From: Bacteroidales bacterium
GTDB taxonomy: Bacteria > Bacteroidota > Bacteroidia > Bacteroidales > Bacteroidaceae
Direction: 5' to 3'
DNA: 51,522 nt
NCBI GenBank assembly: GCA_015060885.1
Contig: SUXO01000013.1
Span: 1 to 51,522, forward strand
Shown here: piece after piece, positions 24,951-33,188 of the stretch
Numbering within the stretch: position 1 is the stretch's first letter
Layout: each line of letters begins with the position of its first letter
Notes under the pieces: generated by a model
What the model was told of the DNA's origin: nothing
What the model saw: the letters and a program-made list of their open reading frames with translations, nothing else
Database searches by the model: none
Made by a program: the position numbers and the translations under genes

Positions 24951-26552
24951 ATGGTAAGTGAATTTCAGACAAGAGCATTGCCGCACCAGGCGGTGAACGA
25001 GCAGTCGCTCAAACGTTTTGTCGCGGGCCTGAAAGGGTGGGATATACGCACCATAAATGCGGTGCGTGTGTTGCGCCGCAGCATCGATGCCCGCCAGCGC
25101 ACAATATATATAAACCTGTCGTTGCGTGTGTTTGTAAACGAGCAGCCCGCAAACGATGAATATGTGAGCCGTGAATATGGCAATGTCGAGGGCAGGCAGC
25201 CTGTGATTGTAGTGGGTGCAGGCCCCGCGGGCCTTTTTGCTGCGCTAAAACTCATAGAGAACGGCTTGCGTCCCATTGTAGTGGAGCGAGGCCGTGATGT
25301 CCGCACCCGCAAGGTCGACCTTGCAAACATTTCACGTACCCACAAGGTCAATCCCGAATCGAACTACTGTTTCGGCGAGGGCGGTGCCGGGGCCTATTCC
25401 GACGGAAAACTCTATACCCGCAGCAAGAAGCGTGGCAATATCGAGGGGGTGCTAAATATCTTCTGCCAGCACGGAGCGAGCCCCACAATCCTTGCCGATG
25501 CTCATCCGCACATAGGTACCGATAAATTGCCGCGCGTTATTGAGAATATGCGCAACACCATAATAGGTTGTGGAGGCGAGGTGCGCTTCGAAACCCGTAT
25601 GGAAGAGCTTCTTGTGCGCGCAGGCAAGGTTTGCGGCATACGCACCGACAAAGGAGAGATAGCAGCCGGGGCCGTTATTCTTGCGACAGGGCACTCGGCA
25701 AAGGATGTTTACCGCACGTTGCACGCCACGGGTATAACTCTTGAAAGTAAAGGCTTTGCAGTGGGAGTGCGTCTGGAACATCCCTCTGCGCTCATCGACA
25801 GTATACAATACCACAATCCCAACGGGCGTGGGAAATACCTGCCTGCTGCCGAATACAGTTTTACCACACAGGTCGATGGGCGCGGTGTGTACAGTTTCTG
25901 TATGTGTCCCGGCGGTGTGATAATCCCGTCGGCATCGGCCGAAAAGGAGCTCCTTGTAAATGGAATGTCGCCCTCGCATCGCGGTGGCGCGTGGAGCAAT
26001 TCGGGTATGGTGGTGCAGGTGAACCCCGAAGATGTTTTCTTGCCCGGAATGCAGATAGATGTCGATGGCGTGGAGCCTGTTGCCGAGGGTTCACCTCTTT
26101 GTGTGATGAACTTCCAGGAGAAGCTCGAAAGGCTCTGTTGGTCGATGGGCAACTATCGCCAGAGTGCGCCCGCACAGCGTATGGGCGATTTTGTTGCGCG
26201 CAAATTAAGCTACGACCTCCCAAAAAGTTCCTATGCTCCGGGGCTAATATCTTCGCCCTTGCACTTTTGGATGCCCGAATTTATATCCTCGCGACTGAAA
26301 CGTGGTTTCGAACAGTTCGGCAAGATGTCGCGCGGCTTTCTCACCAACGAGGCGGTGATGATTGGTGTGGAAACACGCACCTCCTCACCGGTGCGCATTG
26401 TACGCGATGCTGAAACTCTTCAACACGTCGATATTGAGGGCCTCTTCCCTTGTGGCGAGGGAGCAGGTTATGCCGGTGGCATTGTGTCGGCAGCCGTCGA
26501 TGGCGAGCGTTGTGCCGTTTCGGCCTGTGAGTATGTGACACGCCTTGATTAA
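24951..26552 (+). CDS. FAD-dependent oxidoreductase (COG2509-type dehydrogenase)
   Basis: A 533-residue flavoprotein. The FAD-binding Rossmann motif is VIVVGAGPAGLFAALKLIEN (about residues 83-102) followed by VVERG. The first about 75 residues form a separate small domain (LKRFVAGLKGWDIRTINAVR) typical of this group. NYCFGEGGAGAYSDGKLYTR (about 143-162), ATGHSAKDVYRTLHATGI and the C-terminal GLFPCGEGAGYAGGIVSAAVDG are hallmark blocks of the widespread uncharacterised family. The physiological substrate is unknown. The gene ends 2 bases before the left target duplication of MITE copy C, so the insertion spared the coding region narrowly. Confidence 0.85.
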   Translation: MVSEFQTRALPHQAVNEQSLKRFVAGLKGWDIRTINAVRVLRRSIDARQRTIYINLSLRVFVNEQPANDEYVSREYGNVEGRQPVIVVGAGPAGLFAALKLIENGLRPIVVERGRDVRTRKVDLANISRTHKVNPESNYCFGEGGAGAYSDGKLYTRSKKRGNIEGVLNIFCQHGASPTILADAHPHIGTDKLPRVIENMRNTIIGCGGEVRFETRMEELLVRAGKVCGIRTDKGEIAAGAVILATGHSAKDVYRTLHATGITLESKGFAVGVRLEHPSALIDSIQYHNPNGRGKYLPAAEYSFTTQVDGRGVYSFCMCPGGVIIPSASAEKELLVNGMSPSHRGGAWSNSGMVVQVNPEDVFLPGMQIDVDGVEPVAEGSPLCVMNFQEKLERLCWSMGNYRQSAPAQRMGDFVARKLSYDLPKSSYAPGLISSPLHFWMPEFISSRLKRGFEQFGKMSRGFLTNEAVMIGVETRTSSPVRIVRDAETLQHVDIEGLFPCGEGAGYAGGIVSAAVDGERCAVSACEYVTRLD

Positions 26553-26554
26553 GC

Positions 26555-26562
26555 AATATAAC
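26555..26562 (+). repeat. Left 8-bp target-site duplication of MITE copy C
   Basis: AATATAAC directly before the element, repeated exactly at 27156-27163. Confidence 0.85.
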
Positions 26563-27155
26563 GGTTCAGTAGAAATTTAGTGTGGACAAATTGATTCTTT
26601 AATAAGTTGTGCTCCCTCACGCTGCCCTTTGTATAACGAATTATCTCCTGCAATGGTAATTCTCAAAAAAGGAACCGGCACCGTTAAAATCATAGCGAAA
26701 AGGCCTGTTGACGACAGGCCATTGTGCGAAAGCTCGTGCAAATGAGCGAGTGAAAGTTTGCTTGCACGCAAAGCGAATGCAGCCGAGGTTGCGCGAAGCG
26801 AGTACTGTCTGACATAAGTTGACAATGCTTGCTGTTCGCATCCCGCACTACGTGCGACTAATTGCTGCAAGCATTGTCTATTAAATTACATTTAATTCCA
26901 CAGCACCCTGCAAACGGCAGATAGGCTTGCAGCGGCAAGCGAGGAACGAACGAGTTATATTGTGCAACAATTCACGAGTCGAGGCGTGAGCGACTGATTT
27001 TACTCGCGTGCCGGGCGTTTGGTTCTTTGCGCGACAAAGAACGTCAAAGATATATTTCCAATGAGAGAATAACCGACAAATAACACCGAGAAGTCAAAAG
27101 CAAGAATGTTTGGTATCGTATATAGTGAGTGCCCACACCTTTTTGCTACTGAGCC
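26563..27155 (+). mobile_element. MITE-like non-autonomous element, copy C (593 bp)
   Basis: Same termini and arms as copy B (GGTTCAGTAG ... CTACTGAGCC) in the same orientation, flanked by a perfect AATATAAC duplication. The left arm to about 26690 and right arm from about 27000 are almost identical to copy B. The centre is longer and shares CAGCACCCTGCAAACGGCAG and GGCTTGCAGCGGCAAGCGAG with copy D rather than B. A 58-base hairpin unit (GACAATGCTTGC at 26821-26832, GCAAGCATTGTC at 26867-26878, then ATTAAAT-TAC-ATTTAAT) appears inserted in the centre. No coding capacity. It lies between the convergent 3' ends of the FAD oxidoreductase and HTH genes. Confidence 0.85.
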
Positions 27156-27163
27156 AATATAAC
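27156..27163 (+). repeat. Right 8-bp target-site duplication of MITE copy C
   Basis: AATATAAC, exact copy of 26555-26562, directly after CTACTGAGCC. Confidence 0.85.
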
Positions 27164-27172
27164 TACAAGATA

Positions 27173-27204
27173 AAAGCCGGGCAACCAATTGGTTGCCCGG
27201 CTTT
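27173..27204. terminator. Perfect palindrome, terminator of the HTH operon
   Basis: A 32-bp perfect palindrome (AAAGCCGGGCAACCAA and its complement) lies 15 bases past the HTH gene's stop; on the minus strand it is followed by TATC after a TTTT run. It probably works in both directions between convergent genes. Confidence 0.75.
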
Positions 27205-27219
27205 GCCATAGAACGGAAT

Positions 27220-27420
27220 TTAATCCTCTTCCTCCAACAGGAATATCTCTTCCACTTTGCAGTTGAATATTCTCGCCATTTTAAGTGCGAGCACAGTCGA
27301 TGGCACGAACTTGCCGCTCTCTATCGAATTTATAGTCTGGCGACTGACTCCGACTGCGTCGGCAAGCTGTTGTTGTGTTATGTTCTGTCCGGCTCGAGCT
27401 ACCTTAATCCTGTTCTTCAT
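27220..27420 (-). CDS. Xre/Cro-type HTH transcriptional regulator
   Basis: A 66-residue single-domain regulator. NITQQQLADAVGVSRQTINSI (about residues 14-34) is the helix-turn-helix, followed by ESGKFVPSTVLALKMARIFN and an acidic tail VEEIFLLEEED. Such short Xre proteins resemble YgzD/HipB-type regulators. Its start overlaps the end of the membrane-protein gene by 17 bases, so the two are translated together. A palindromic operator candidate overlaps the shared promoter at 27937-27967, suggesting autoregulation. Confidence 0.9.
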   Translation of the reverse strand: MKNRIKVARAGQNITQQQLADAVGVSRQTINSIESGKFVPSTVLALKMARIFNCKVEEIFLLEEED

Positions 27421-27844
27421 CTTTCTGCTCTTTTTCTATTTGCCATATCCTCCAACGGAAAACAATCATAAAGATAATGATTATTGTGAACATTCCGTAC
27501 AGCATCACGTTCAAAAAGTCCAAATCATAAACCAGCAGCGATGCAACCACTATGAGTGCATAGTGTATGTAGAGCGCGGTGAGCAACGAAGTGAGCCTTA
27601 TGCTGCTTATCATTTCGTCTTCGACACTCTCTTTTGAGCATGTTGCAAGTATGCCGCCAACTATAATGCCTATTATAGCGATGTTGTTTACTGCGTAACC
27701 ATACTCTCCAAGCAACGATGCAACCGCTTCCGGCAGTACTCCTAAATAGTCCTGCAACATGATTGCGCCCCCAAGTGTTGCTGACAGGGCGAAGATAATC
27801 CAGCCTGCTTTCTGGAAACTGTGTGGAAAAAGCATTGTTTTCAT
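27404..27844 (-). CDS. Four-helix membrane protein paired with the HTH regulator
   Basis: A 146-residue protein with about four membrane helices (residues roughly 11-33, 50-66, 84-104 and 112-131) and a charged C-terminal tail (RWRIWQIEKEQKDEEQD). The loop CSKESVEDEMISSIRLTS between helices 2 and 3 recalls DUF2178-like proteins that accompany short Xre regulators in Firmicutes and Bacteroidetes (KEDEMI-like, ERxxxI). I recognise no enzymatic motif. The pairing suggests a membrane-sensor/regulator couple, but this is inference. Confidence 0.75.
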   Translation of the reverse strand: MKTMLFPHSFQKAGWIIFALSATLGGAIMLQDYLGVLPEAVASLLGEYGYAVNNIAIIGIIVGGILATCSKESVEDEMISSIRLTSLLTALYIHYALIVVASLLVYDLDFLNVMLYGMFTIIIIFMIVFRWRIWQIEKEQKDEEQD

Positions 27845-27936
27845 AATCTTTCTTTTTTTGTGAAGTACCGGCCAACTTCTGTGCGCGGTTGTCCGTTACC
27901 TCCGGTTAAACTTTCTGTTTTTTTGTGATCACGTTG

Positions 27937-27967
27937 CAAATGTAAAATAAACTTTACACATAGACAA
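27937..27967 (-). promoter_or_regulatory. Promoter of the membrane protein-HTH operon
   Basis: On the minus strand TTG (27965-27967), 20 bases, then TACATTTG (27937-27944), matching the phylum consensus. The leader would be about 85 bases to the ATG at 27844. Confidence 0.65.
27941..27958. promoter_or_regulatory. Palindromic operator candidate
   Basis: TGTAAA-ATAAAC-TTTACA is a perfect 6-bp inverted repeat with 6-base spacer. It covers part of the -7 box and the spacer of the promoter for the HTH operon, where a bound repressor would block transcription. The HTH protein encoded by the same operon is the likely binder. Confidence 0.5.
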
Positions 27968-28064
27968 GTGAAGTTGACAAAAAGTCGCGTAAACTATGAA
28001 TTTAGCGAGAAAGAATATGTTGGGAGCGTTTGGTTTCCTTGTTTATATATACATAAGAATTATG

Positions 28065-28958
28065 TCAGATTATGCAACTCTGTTTAGTTGCGTAGTATCG
28101 CAACCAGTTGTCGAACAGCTTGTGGGCTGTCGACTGCCAGTAGTTGAGCGGCGGTTGCGAGGGGTCGTCGTTAAAGTAGTAGTTTATGGGTATGTCTATC
28201 GGCAACCCTTTGTGCACATCGCGTTTGTGCTCCTTGTCGAGAGTGTAAAGCGCATACTCGCTGTGGCCCGTGATAAAGAAGTTCCTTGTTCCTTTCTCCT
28301 GCATTATGTACACTCCCGATTCGGTCGACTCCGACAGCAGTTCCAGGCACGGCTCGGCAACAACGTCCTCGCGGTGTATGTTGGTGTGTCGGCTGTGGGG
28401 AACATATATTATGTGGTCGAAGTCGGTGAGCAACGGGTGTTCGGGGGTCGGTTGTGTATGTGGGAATACGCCGAACATCTTTTTGGGCAACAGGTATTTC
28501 TGAATGCCGAACTTATGGTATAACCCGGCCTGTGCAGCCCAGCATATAAAGAGTGTCGATGTAACATTGCTTTTTGCCCATTCAAATATCTCGCACAGTT
28601 CGGGCCAGTAGGTAACCTCTTCAAAGGCTATCTTCTCAATAGGCGCACCTGTGATTATGAGCCCGTCGAAGTGCTCTCCCTTCAACTCGCCGAATCCCTT
28701 GTAATAGCGTTGCATATGTTCGGGAGTGGCGTGCTTGGGAGTGTGCGTGTCCAGTTTCATCAGGACAATCTCCACCTCCTCTTTGGTTGTGGAAAGCACT
28801 CTTATGAAGTCGGCCTCGGTGTCCTCCTTCATAGGCATAAGGTTCAGCAGAGCTATTTTAAGGGTTCTGTCAGTCGGGGTGGTGAATACCTCGAATTCGT
28901 TTCCCTCGTCGAGCACTGCTTGTAGTGCGGGTAGTCCTGTCGGTACTTTTATAGGCAT
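28065..28958 (-). CDS. metA: Homoserine O-acyltransferase, MetA family (predicted acetyl-CoA user)
   Basis: MetA acylates homoserine, the first committed step of methionine synthesis. The 297 residues show the catalytic cysteine Cys139 in LFICWAAQAGLYHKFGI, the His of FITGHSEYALYTLDKE, and the N-terminal MPIKVPTGLPALQAV. At the position that sets acyl-donor choice in studied MetA enzymes (Gly in E. coli succinyltransferase, Glu in Bacillus acetyltransferase) this protein has Glu108 (GAPIEKIAFEEV). It is therefore more likely a homoserine O-acetyltransferase despite the usual succinyltransferase label. It follows the M13 peptidase gene by 45 bases with no riboswitch between. Confidence 0.93.
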   Translation of the reverse strand: MPIKVPTGLPALQAVLDEGNEFEVFTTPTDRTLKIALLNLMPMKEDTEADFIRVLSTTKEEVEIVLMKLDTHTPKHATPEHMQRYYKGFGELKGEHFDGLIITGAPIEKIAFEEVTYWPELCEIFEWAKSNVTSTLFICWAAQAGLYHKFGIQKYLLPKKMFGVFPHTQPTPEHPLLTDFDHIIYVPHSRHTNIHREDVVAEPCLELLSESTESGVYIMQEKGTRNFFITGHSEYALYTLDKEHKRDVHKGLPIDIPINYYFNDDPSQPPLNYWQSTAHKLFDNWLRYYATKQSCII

Positions 28959-29003
28959 AATTGCAAGGTTGTAATGGGTTGTTATAAGTGCTTCTGTTGT
29001 GTT

Positions 29004-31031
29004 TTACCAGATATCGAGTCGTTCCTCTTTGGGTACAAACAGCGGGTCATTCTCTGTAATGCCGAATGCGGTGTACCAGTCGTCGATATGTGGCAGGGTG
29101 CCGTTCACGCGCCAACGCATAAGCGAGTGGGGGTCGGTCTTGGTGAGGTTGCGTATCTCTTCGTCGCGTACATTGCCGGCCCACACATTCGAGTAGGCGA
29201 GGTAGAAACGCTGTTCGGGAGTAAAGCCCTCCTCTGTGGGCAGGGGATTCTCTCTTGTAGCGTTCTTGAATGCCTGCATAGCAATCATAAGTCCGCCGTG
29301 GTCGGCGATGTTCTCGCCCACGGTGAGCTTGCCGTTGGCATTGAGGCCGGGGAGAACCTCTATCTTGTCAAAGAAATCGATTATCACTTTCGTGCGCTCG
29401 TTGAAGCTCTTTGCATCCTCCTCGCTCCACCAGTTGGCAAAATTGCCGTCTTTGTTGAACTGTCGTCCCTGGTCGTCGAACCCGTGTGTCATTTCGTGGC
29501 CTATAACCACTCCTATGGCACCATAGTTGAAGGCATCGTCGGCACGCATATCAAAGAAGGGGTATTGCAGAATGGCGGCAGGGAAGCATATCTCGTTGGT
29601 TACCGGGCTGTAATATGCGTTCACGGTCTGGGGTGAAATGTGCCACTCGCTGCGGTCAACAGGCTTGTTGAAGTTCTTTTCAACGTGGTCGTCCCAACCG
29701 AATGCCGATATGTCGCGGCACACCTCGCTGTAACTCTTCTGCGGGTCAATTGTGAGTTTGCTATAATCCTGCCATTTGTCGGGGTAGCCGATCTTTACGG
29801 TGAAGGCGCTTAACTTTTCGTGTGCGGCAGCCTTTGTGCTGTCGCTCATCCAACTCTGTGCGTCAATGCGCTCGCCAAGCGCGGTTTGCAGGTTCTTTAC
29901 AAGTTCCACCATACGCTCTTTTGCTTCGGGCGGGAAGAATTTTGCAACGTACAGCTGTCCGATAATCTCGCTCAATGATCCGTCGGTTGCTGCAAGAGCG
30001 CGCTTCCAACGTGGCTGTTGAGCCTTTTTGCCACTCATTGTACGGCCATAGAAATCGAATGCAAGGTCGCCAATCTCGTCGCTCAATTCCGATGATGTGG
30101 AATTGATTATACGCCACTGCATATAGGCGATGATGTCGCTCACGGGTACGTTGTTTATGATGTTGCTAACCTCGGCAATGGCAGCGGGCTGTCCCACGTT
30201 TATCTCCTTTATGCCTGTAAGTCCCAGCGGTGCGAAGAATTTATCCCACTCTATTGCCGGGAACTCTTTCTTCACATCATCGTAGCTCATAGGGTGGTAG
30301 TTGTTCATTGGGTTGCGGCGTTCCACGCGGCTCAACGACTTGTCGGCAATGCGTGTTTCAATCTTCATCACCGCCTCCATATTGGCTTTTGCCTTCTCTT
30401 CGTCGAAGCCTTGCAGCTTGAACATTGCTACAACGTACTCCTTGAACTTGTTGCGTATGTTTGTGGTGGCTTCGTCGGTGTCGCTGTAATAGCTCTTTTC
30501 GGGCAACGAAAGGCCGCCTTGCGCTATGGTGAGTATATTCTTGTTGCTGTCCATAATGTCGCTGCCGATGCCTGTGGCAAAGAAGCCTCCAATGCCCAAG
30601 CGGTAGTTCTTGGCAACGAGGGGCAGTATGTCGGCACGGTCGGTGAGCTGTGCCACTTCGTCGAGCAGGGGTTTTATGGGGCTGTTGCCAAGAGCATTGC
30701 GGCGTGTACTGTCCATTGCAAGGTTGTAGAGGTCGCCTACCTTCTGTCCGTTGCTGCCGGGTGCGTTCTCCTGTGCGGCAAGTTCAAGGACAAGCTCCTG
30801 CAACTGCTCTTTGCTCTTTTCGCGCAGGGCATCGAACTGCCCGTAACGTGCATATTCGTCGGTAAGCGGGTTTCTCTTTGCCCACCCGCCTGTGGCGTAC
30901 TCGTAAAAATCGGTTCCGGGGCACTTTGTAGTGTCCATATTTGTAAAATCAATCATTGACTCCATCTTCTTTTCGGTTGTACAAGCGGCTACGCCCATAA
31001 ACATTGCCGCATAAATTAAAAATCGTTTCAT
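29004..31031 (-). CDS. pepO: M13-family zinc metallopeptidase lipoprotein (PepO/neprilysin-like)
   Basis: A 675-residue M13 endopeptidase, predicted to be lipid-anchored. The lipobox is FMGVAAC with the cysteine near residue 17. The zinc site is VIGHEMTHGFDDQGRQF (HExxH, about residue 517). The third ligand is the Glu of ENIADHGGL (ENIADNGG in most relatives, with His replacing Asn here). NAYYSPVTNEICFPAAILQ provides the substrate-binding NAYY motif. The C-terminal LVFVPKEERLDIW-like end (PLFVPKEERLDIW) is close to the usual CxxW terminus but lacks the Cys. The start at 31031 gives the signal peptide MKRFLIYAAMFMG. It lies 8 bases after the ABC-F gene. Confidence 0.93.
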   Translation of the reverse strand: MKRFLIYAAMFMGVAACTTEKKMESMIDFTNMDTTKCPGTDFYEYATGGWAKRNPLTDEYARYGQFDALREKSKEQLQELVLELAAQENAPGSNGQKVGDLYNLAMDSTRRNALGNSPIKPLLDEVAQLTDRADILPLVAKNYRLGIGGFFATGIGSDIMDSNKNILTIAQGGLSLPEKSYYSDTDEATTNIRNKFKEYVVAMFKLQGFDEEKAKANMEAVMKIETRIADKSLSRVERRNPMNNYHPMSYDDVKKEFPAIEWDKFFAPLGLTGIKEINVGQPAAIAEVSNIINNVPVSDIIAYMQWRIINSTSSELSDEIGDLAFDFYGRTMSGKKAQQPRWKRALAATDGSLSEIIGQLYVAKFFPPEAKERMVELVKNLQTALGERIDAQSWMSDSTKAAAHEKLSAFTVKIGYPDKWQDYSKLTIDPQKSYSEVCRDISAFGWDDHVEKNFNKPVDRSEWHISPQTVNAYYSPVTNEICFPAAILQYPFFDMRADDAFNYGAIGVVIGHEMTHGFDDQGRQFNKDGNFANWWSEEDAKSFNERTKVIIDFFDKIEVLPGLNANGKLTVGENIADHGGLMIAMQAFKNATRENPLPTEEGFTPEQRFYLAYSNVWAGNVRDEEIRNLTKTDPHSLMRWRVNGTLPHIDDWYTAFGITENDPLFVPKEERLDIW

Positions 31032-31039
31032 TATATATA

Positions 31040-32965
31040 TCAATTCAAATTTTCCAGTTCTTCCATTCTCTTTTCCCAGTCGTTCATTGCGTCGGCGAGC
31101 TGTTTTTTCAGTGAAGCATACTTGGTGAAGTTCTGCTGCGTGCTGCCCTCTATGGTGCTCATCAGCTCCTCCATTGCCGCGATGGCCGCTTCCAACTCGT
31201 TCACCGCGCTCTCGCTCTCCTCAACCAGGCGTTCGAGTTTGCGGCGCTGTTTCTGCAACTGTTTCTCGGCCTCGTAGCTCAGCCTGTTCTCGTTCACGCT
31301 CTTTGTGGCATCGCCGGGCGTTGCTGCTTTTGCGGTCTGCAACGCCTCGTTTATGTTTGCTGCGTTCTTTGTCGCAAGGTAATCGTATATTCCGCCCAAG
31401 TGCTCGCGCACTTTGCCGTCGCCGAATTCATACACTTTCGTTACAAGCCCGTCGAGGAACTGGCGGTCGTGGCTCACCACAATTACTGTGCCGTCGAAAT
31501 CGCGTATTGCCTCTTTCAGTACATCCTTCGACTGCATATCGAGGTGGTTGGTTGGCTCGTCGAGTATGAGCAGGTTCATCTGCTGCAAAAGCAGGCGTAT
31601 CATTGCCAAACGGCTGCGCTCACCGCCCGACAGCACTTTCACCGGTTTGTCCGATGCTTCGCCGCCGAACATGAATGCTCCCAGAATATCGCGTATGCGC
31701 AAGCGAATGTCGCCCGTTGCCACGTTGTCAATAGTCTGGAATACCGTGAGCCTCTCGTCGAGCAACTGTGCCTGGTGCTGTGCGAAATAGCCTATCTGTA
31801 CATTGTGGCCTATGGTAATCTCTCCCTCGTGCTCAATCTCTTTGAGTATGCAGCGTACCAGTGTTGTCTTTCCCTCGCCGTTGCGCCCCACAAAGGCAAC
31901 CTTCTCTCCGCGGTTTATCGTGAAGTTCACGTTGTCGAACACCGTGTGGTTGCCGAAACTCTTTTTTGCTCCGTTGCAGATGATGGGGTAGTTGCCGCTG
32001 CGTGTTGCCGGGGCAAACCGCAACCGCAGGCGGCTTGTATCCTCCTCGTCAATCTCAATGGGCACCATCTTTTCGAGCTGCTTTATACGGCTCTGTACCT
32101 GTACGGCCTTTGTGGGTTTGTAACGGAACTTTTCAATGAACTCCTTTGTGTCGGCTATCTCCTTCTGCTGGTTCTCGTAGGCGCGTATCTGCTGTTCGCG
32201 GCGCTCCTTGCGCGTTTCAACGAACTTGTCATACGACAGTTTGTAGTCATATATGCGCCCGCACGATATCTCTATGGTGCGGTTGGTAACGGCATTAAGG
32301 AAGGCACGGTCGTGGCTCACAAGCAGCACCGAACTGCTGCTGCGTGCCAGGAACTGTTCGAGCCACTGTATGCTTTCAATATCGAGGTGGTTGGTGGGCT
32401 CGTCGAGCAACAAAATGTCGGGGTGCTGCAACAGCAACTTCGCAAGCTCTATTCTCATTCTCCATCCGCCGCTGAATTCGTTTGTGGCACGCTCGAAATC
32501 GCTGCGGCGGAACCCAAGTCCCTGCAATGTCTTTTCAATCTCGGCCTCATAGTGGCTGCCGCCCATCATTGTATACAGCTCGTTGAGGTGGGTATATTCC
32601 TCAATGAGTTGCTTGTACTCCTCGCTTTCGTAGTCGGTGCGCTCGGCAAGCTCGTTGTTCATAGCGGCCAGGCGTGCCTCCATCTCGTGTATGTGCTCAA
32701 ATGCGAGTTCGGCCTCCTGGAACACGGTACGCCCGTCGGTGTGGTTCATTACCTGTGGCAGGTAACCAACCGTGTAGTCACGCGGCTTCGACACCGCTCC
32801 CTCTGTGGGTTGTTGGAAACCGGCGATAATCTTCAAAAGCGTACTCTTTCCGGCTCCGTTCTTCCCGACGAGAGCTATACGGTCCCTCTTGTTCACAATG
32901 AAACTGACATCGTGAAAAAGATTTCTCCCTCCAAAATCAACTCTTATGTTATCGACCGACAGCAA
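31040..32965 (-). CDS. ABC-F family ATPase
   Basis: A soluble twin-ATPase of the ABC-F family (ribosome-associated translation factors; some give antibiotic resistance). Walker A sites are ALVGKNGAGKSTLLKI and AFVGRNGEGKTTLVRC. Signatures are EFSGGWRMRIELAKLLL and VLSGGERSRLAMIRLLL. Walker B motifs are DILLLDEPTNHLD and NLLILDEPTNHLD. The interdomain linker is basic (RYKPTKAVQVQSRIKQLEKM) and the C-terminal 90 residues form a coiled coil. I take the start as TTG at 32965: it has AAGGAG seven bases upstream and gives LSVDNIRVDFGG, the family's usual N-terminus. The reading from 33025 also begins with TTG and has no ribosome-binding site. Length 641 residues fits the Uup/YheS-like group. Confidence 0.93.
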   Translation of the reverse strand: MLSVDNIRVDFGGRNLFHDVSFIVNKRDRIALVGKNGAGKSTLLKIIAGFQQPTEGAVSKPRDYTVGYLPQVMNHTDGRTVFQEAELAFEHIHEMEARLAAMNNELAERTDYESEEYKQLIEEYTHLNELYTMMGGSHYEAEIEKTLQGLGFRRSDFERATNEFSGGWRMRIELAKLLLQHPDILLLDEPTNHLDIESIQWLEQFLARSSSSVLLVSHDRAFLNAVTNRTIEISCGRIYDYKLSYDKFVETRKERREQQIRAYENQQKEIADTKEFIEKFRYKPTKAVQVQSRIKQLEKMVPIEIDEEDTSRLRLRFAPATRSGNYPIICNGAKKSFGNHTVFDNVNFTINRGEKVAFVGRNGEGKTTLVRCILKEIEHEGEITIGHNVQIGYFAQHQAQLLDERLTVFQTIDNVATGDIRLRIRDILGAFMFGGEASDKPVKVLSGGERSRLAMIRLLLQQMNLLILDEPTNHLDMQSKDVLKEAIRDFDGTVIVVSHDRQFLDGLVTKVYEFGDGKVREHLGGIYDYLATKNAANINEALQTAKAATPGDATKSVNENRLSYEAEKQLQKQRRKLERLVEESESAVNELEAAIAAMEELMSTIEGSTQQNFTKYASLKKQLADAMNDWEKRMEELENLN

Positions 32966-33106
32966 TGCGTTCTCCTTTTTATCCGTTATTACGGCAAAGT
33001 TAAACCATTGGAGTGATAAATGCAAGGTTACACCTCTTAATAAAAAGCACTAAAACGGGCTTTTTAAAAAAAAAATCGATAAAAAACGAAAAAAGTTCTC
33101 AAAAAA

Positions 33107-33139
33107 TTTGGAAGTAATTATAAAACGATTTTATATTTG
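33107..33139 (+). promoter_or_regulatory. Promoter of the PerR/Fur regulator
   Basis: TTTG (33107-33110) and TATATTTG (33132-33139) are 21 bases apart, matching the Bacteroidetes consensus. It lies 50 bases before the ATG at 33189 and excludes the longer frame from 33108. Confidence 0.75.
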
Positions 33140-33188
33140 CAATGATTTCAAAAATAAAGTCGCCAAAAACCCAAAAACAGAGAGTAAA

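Noticed and set aside
28959-29003. SAM riboswitch before metA
   Set aside because: Only 45 bases separate metA from the peptidase gene, too short for a riboswitch.
31400-33016. A 538-codon open frame antisense to the ABC-F gene
   Set aside because: It mirrors the codon structure of the ABC-F gene, its translation is Cys/His/Val-rich with no domain, and the sense gene is unambiguous. Similar long antisense frames at 397-1251, 10260-11027 and 43687-44586 are rejected for the same reason.
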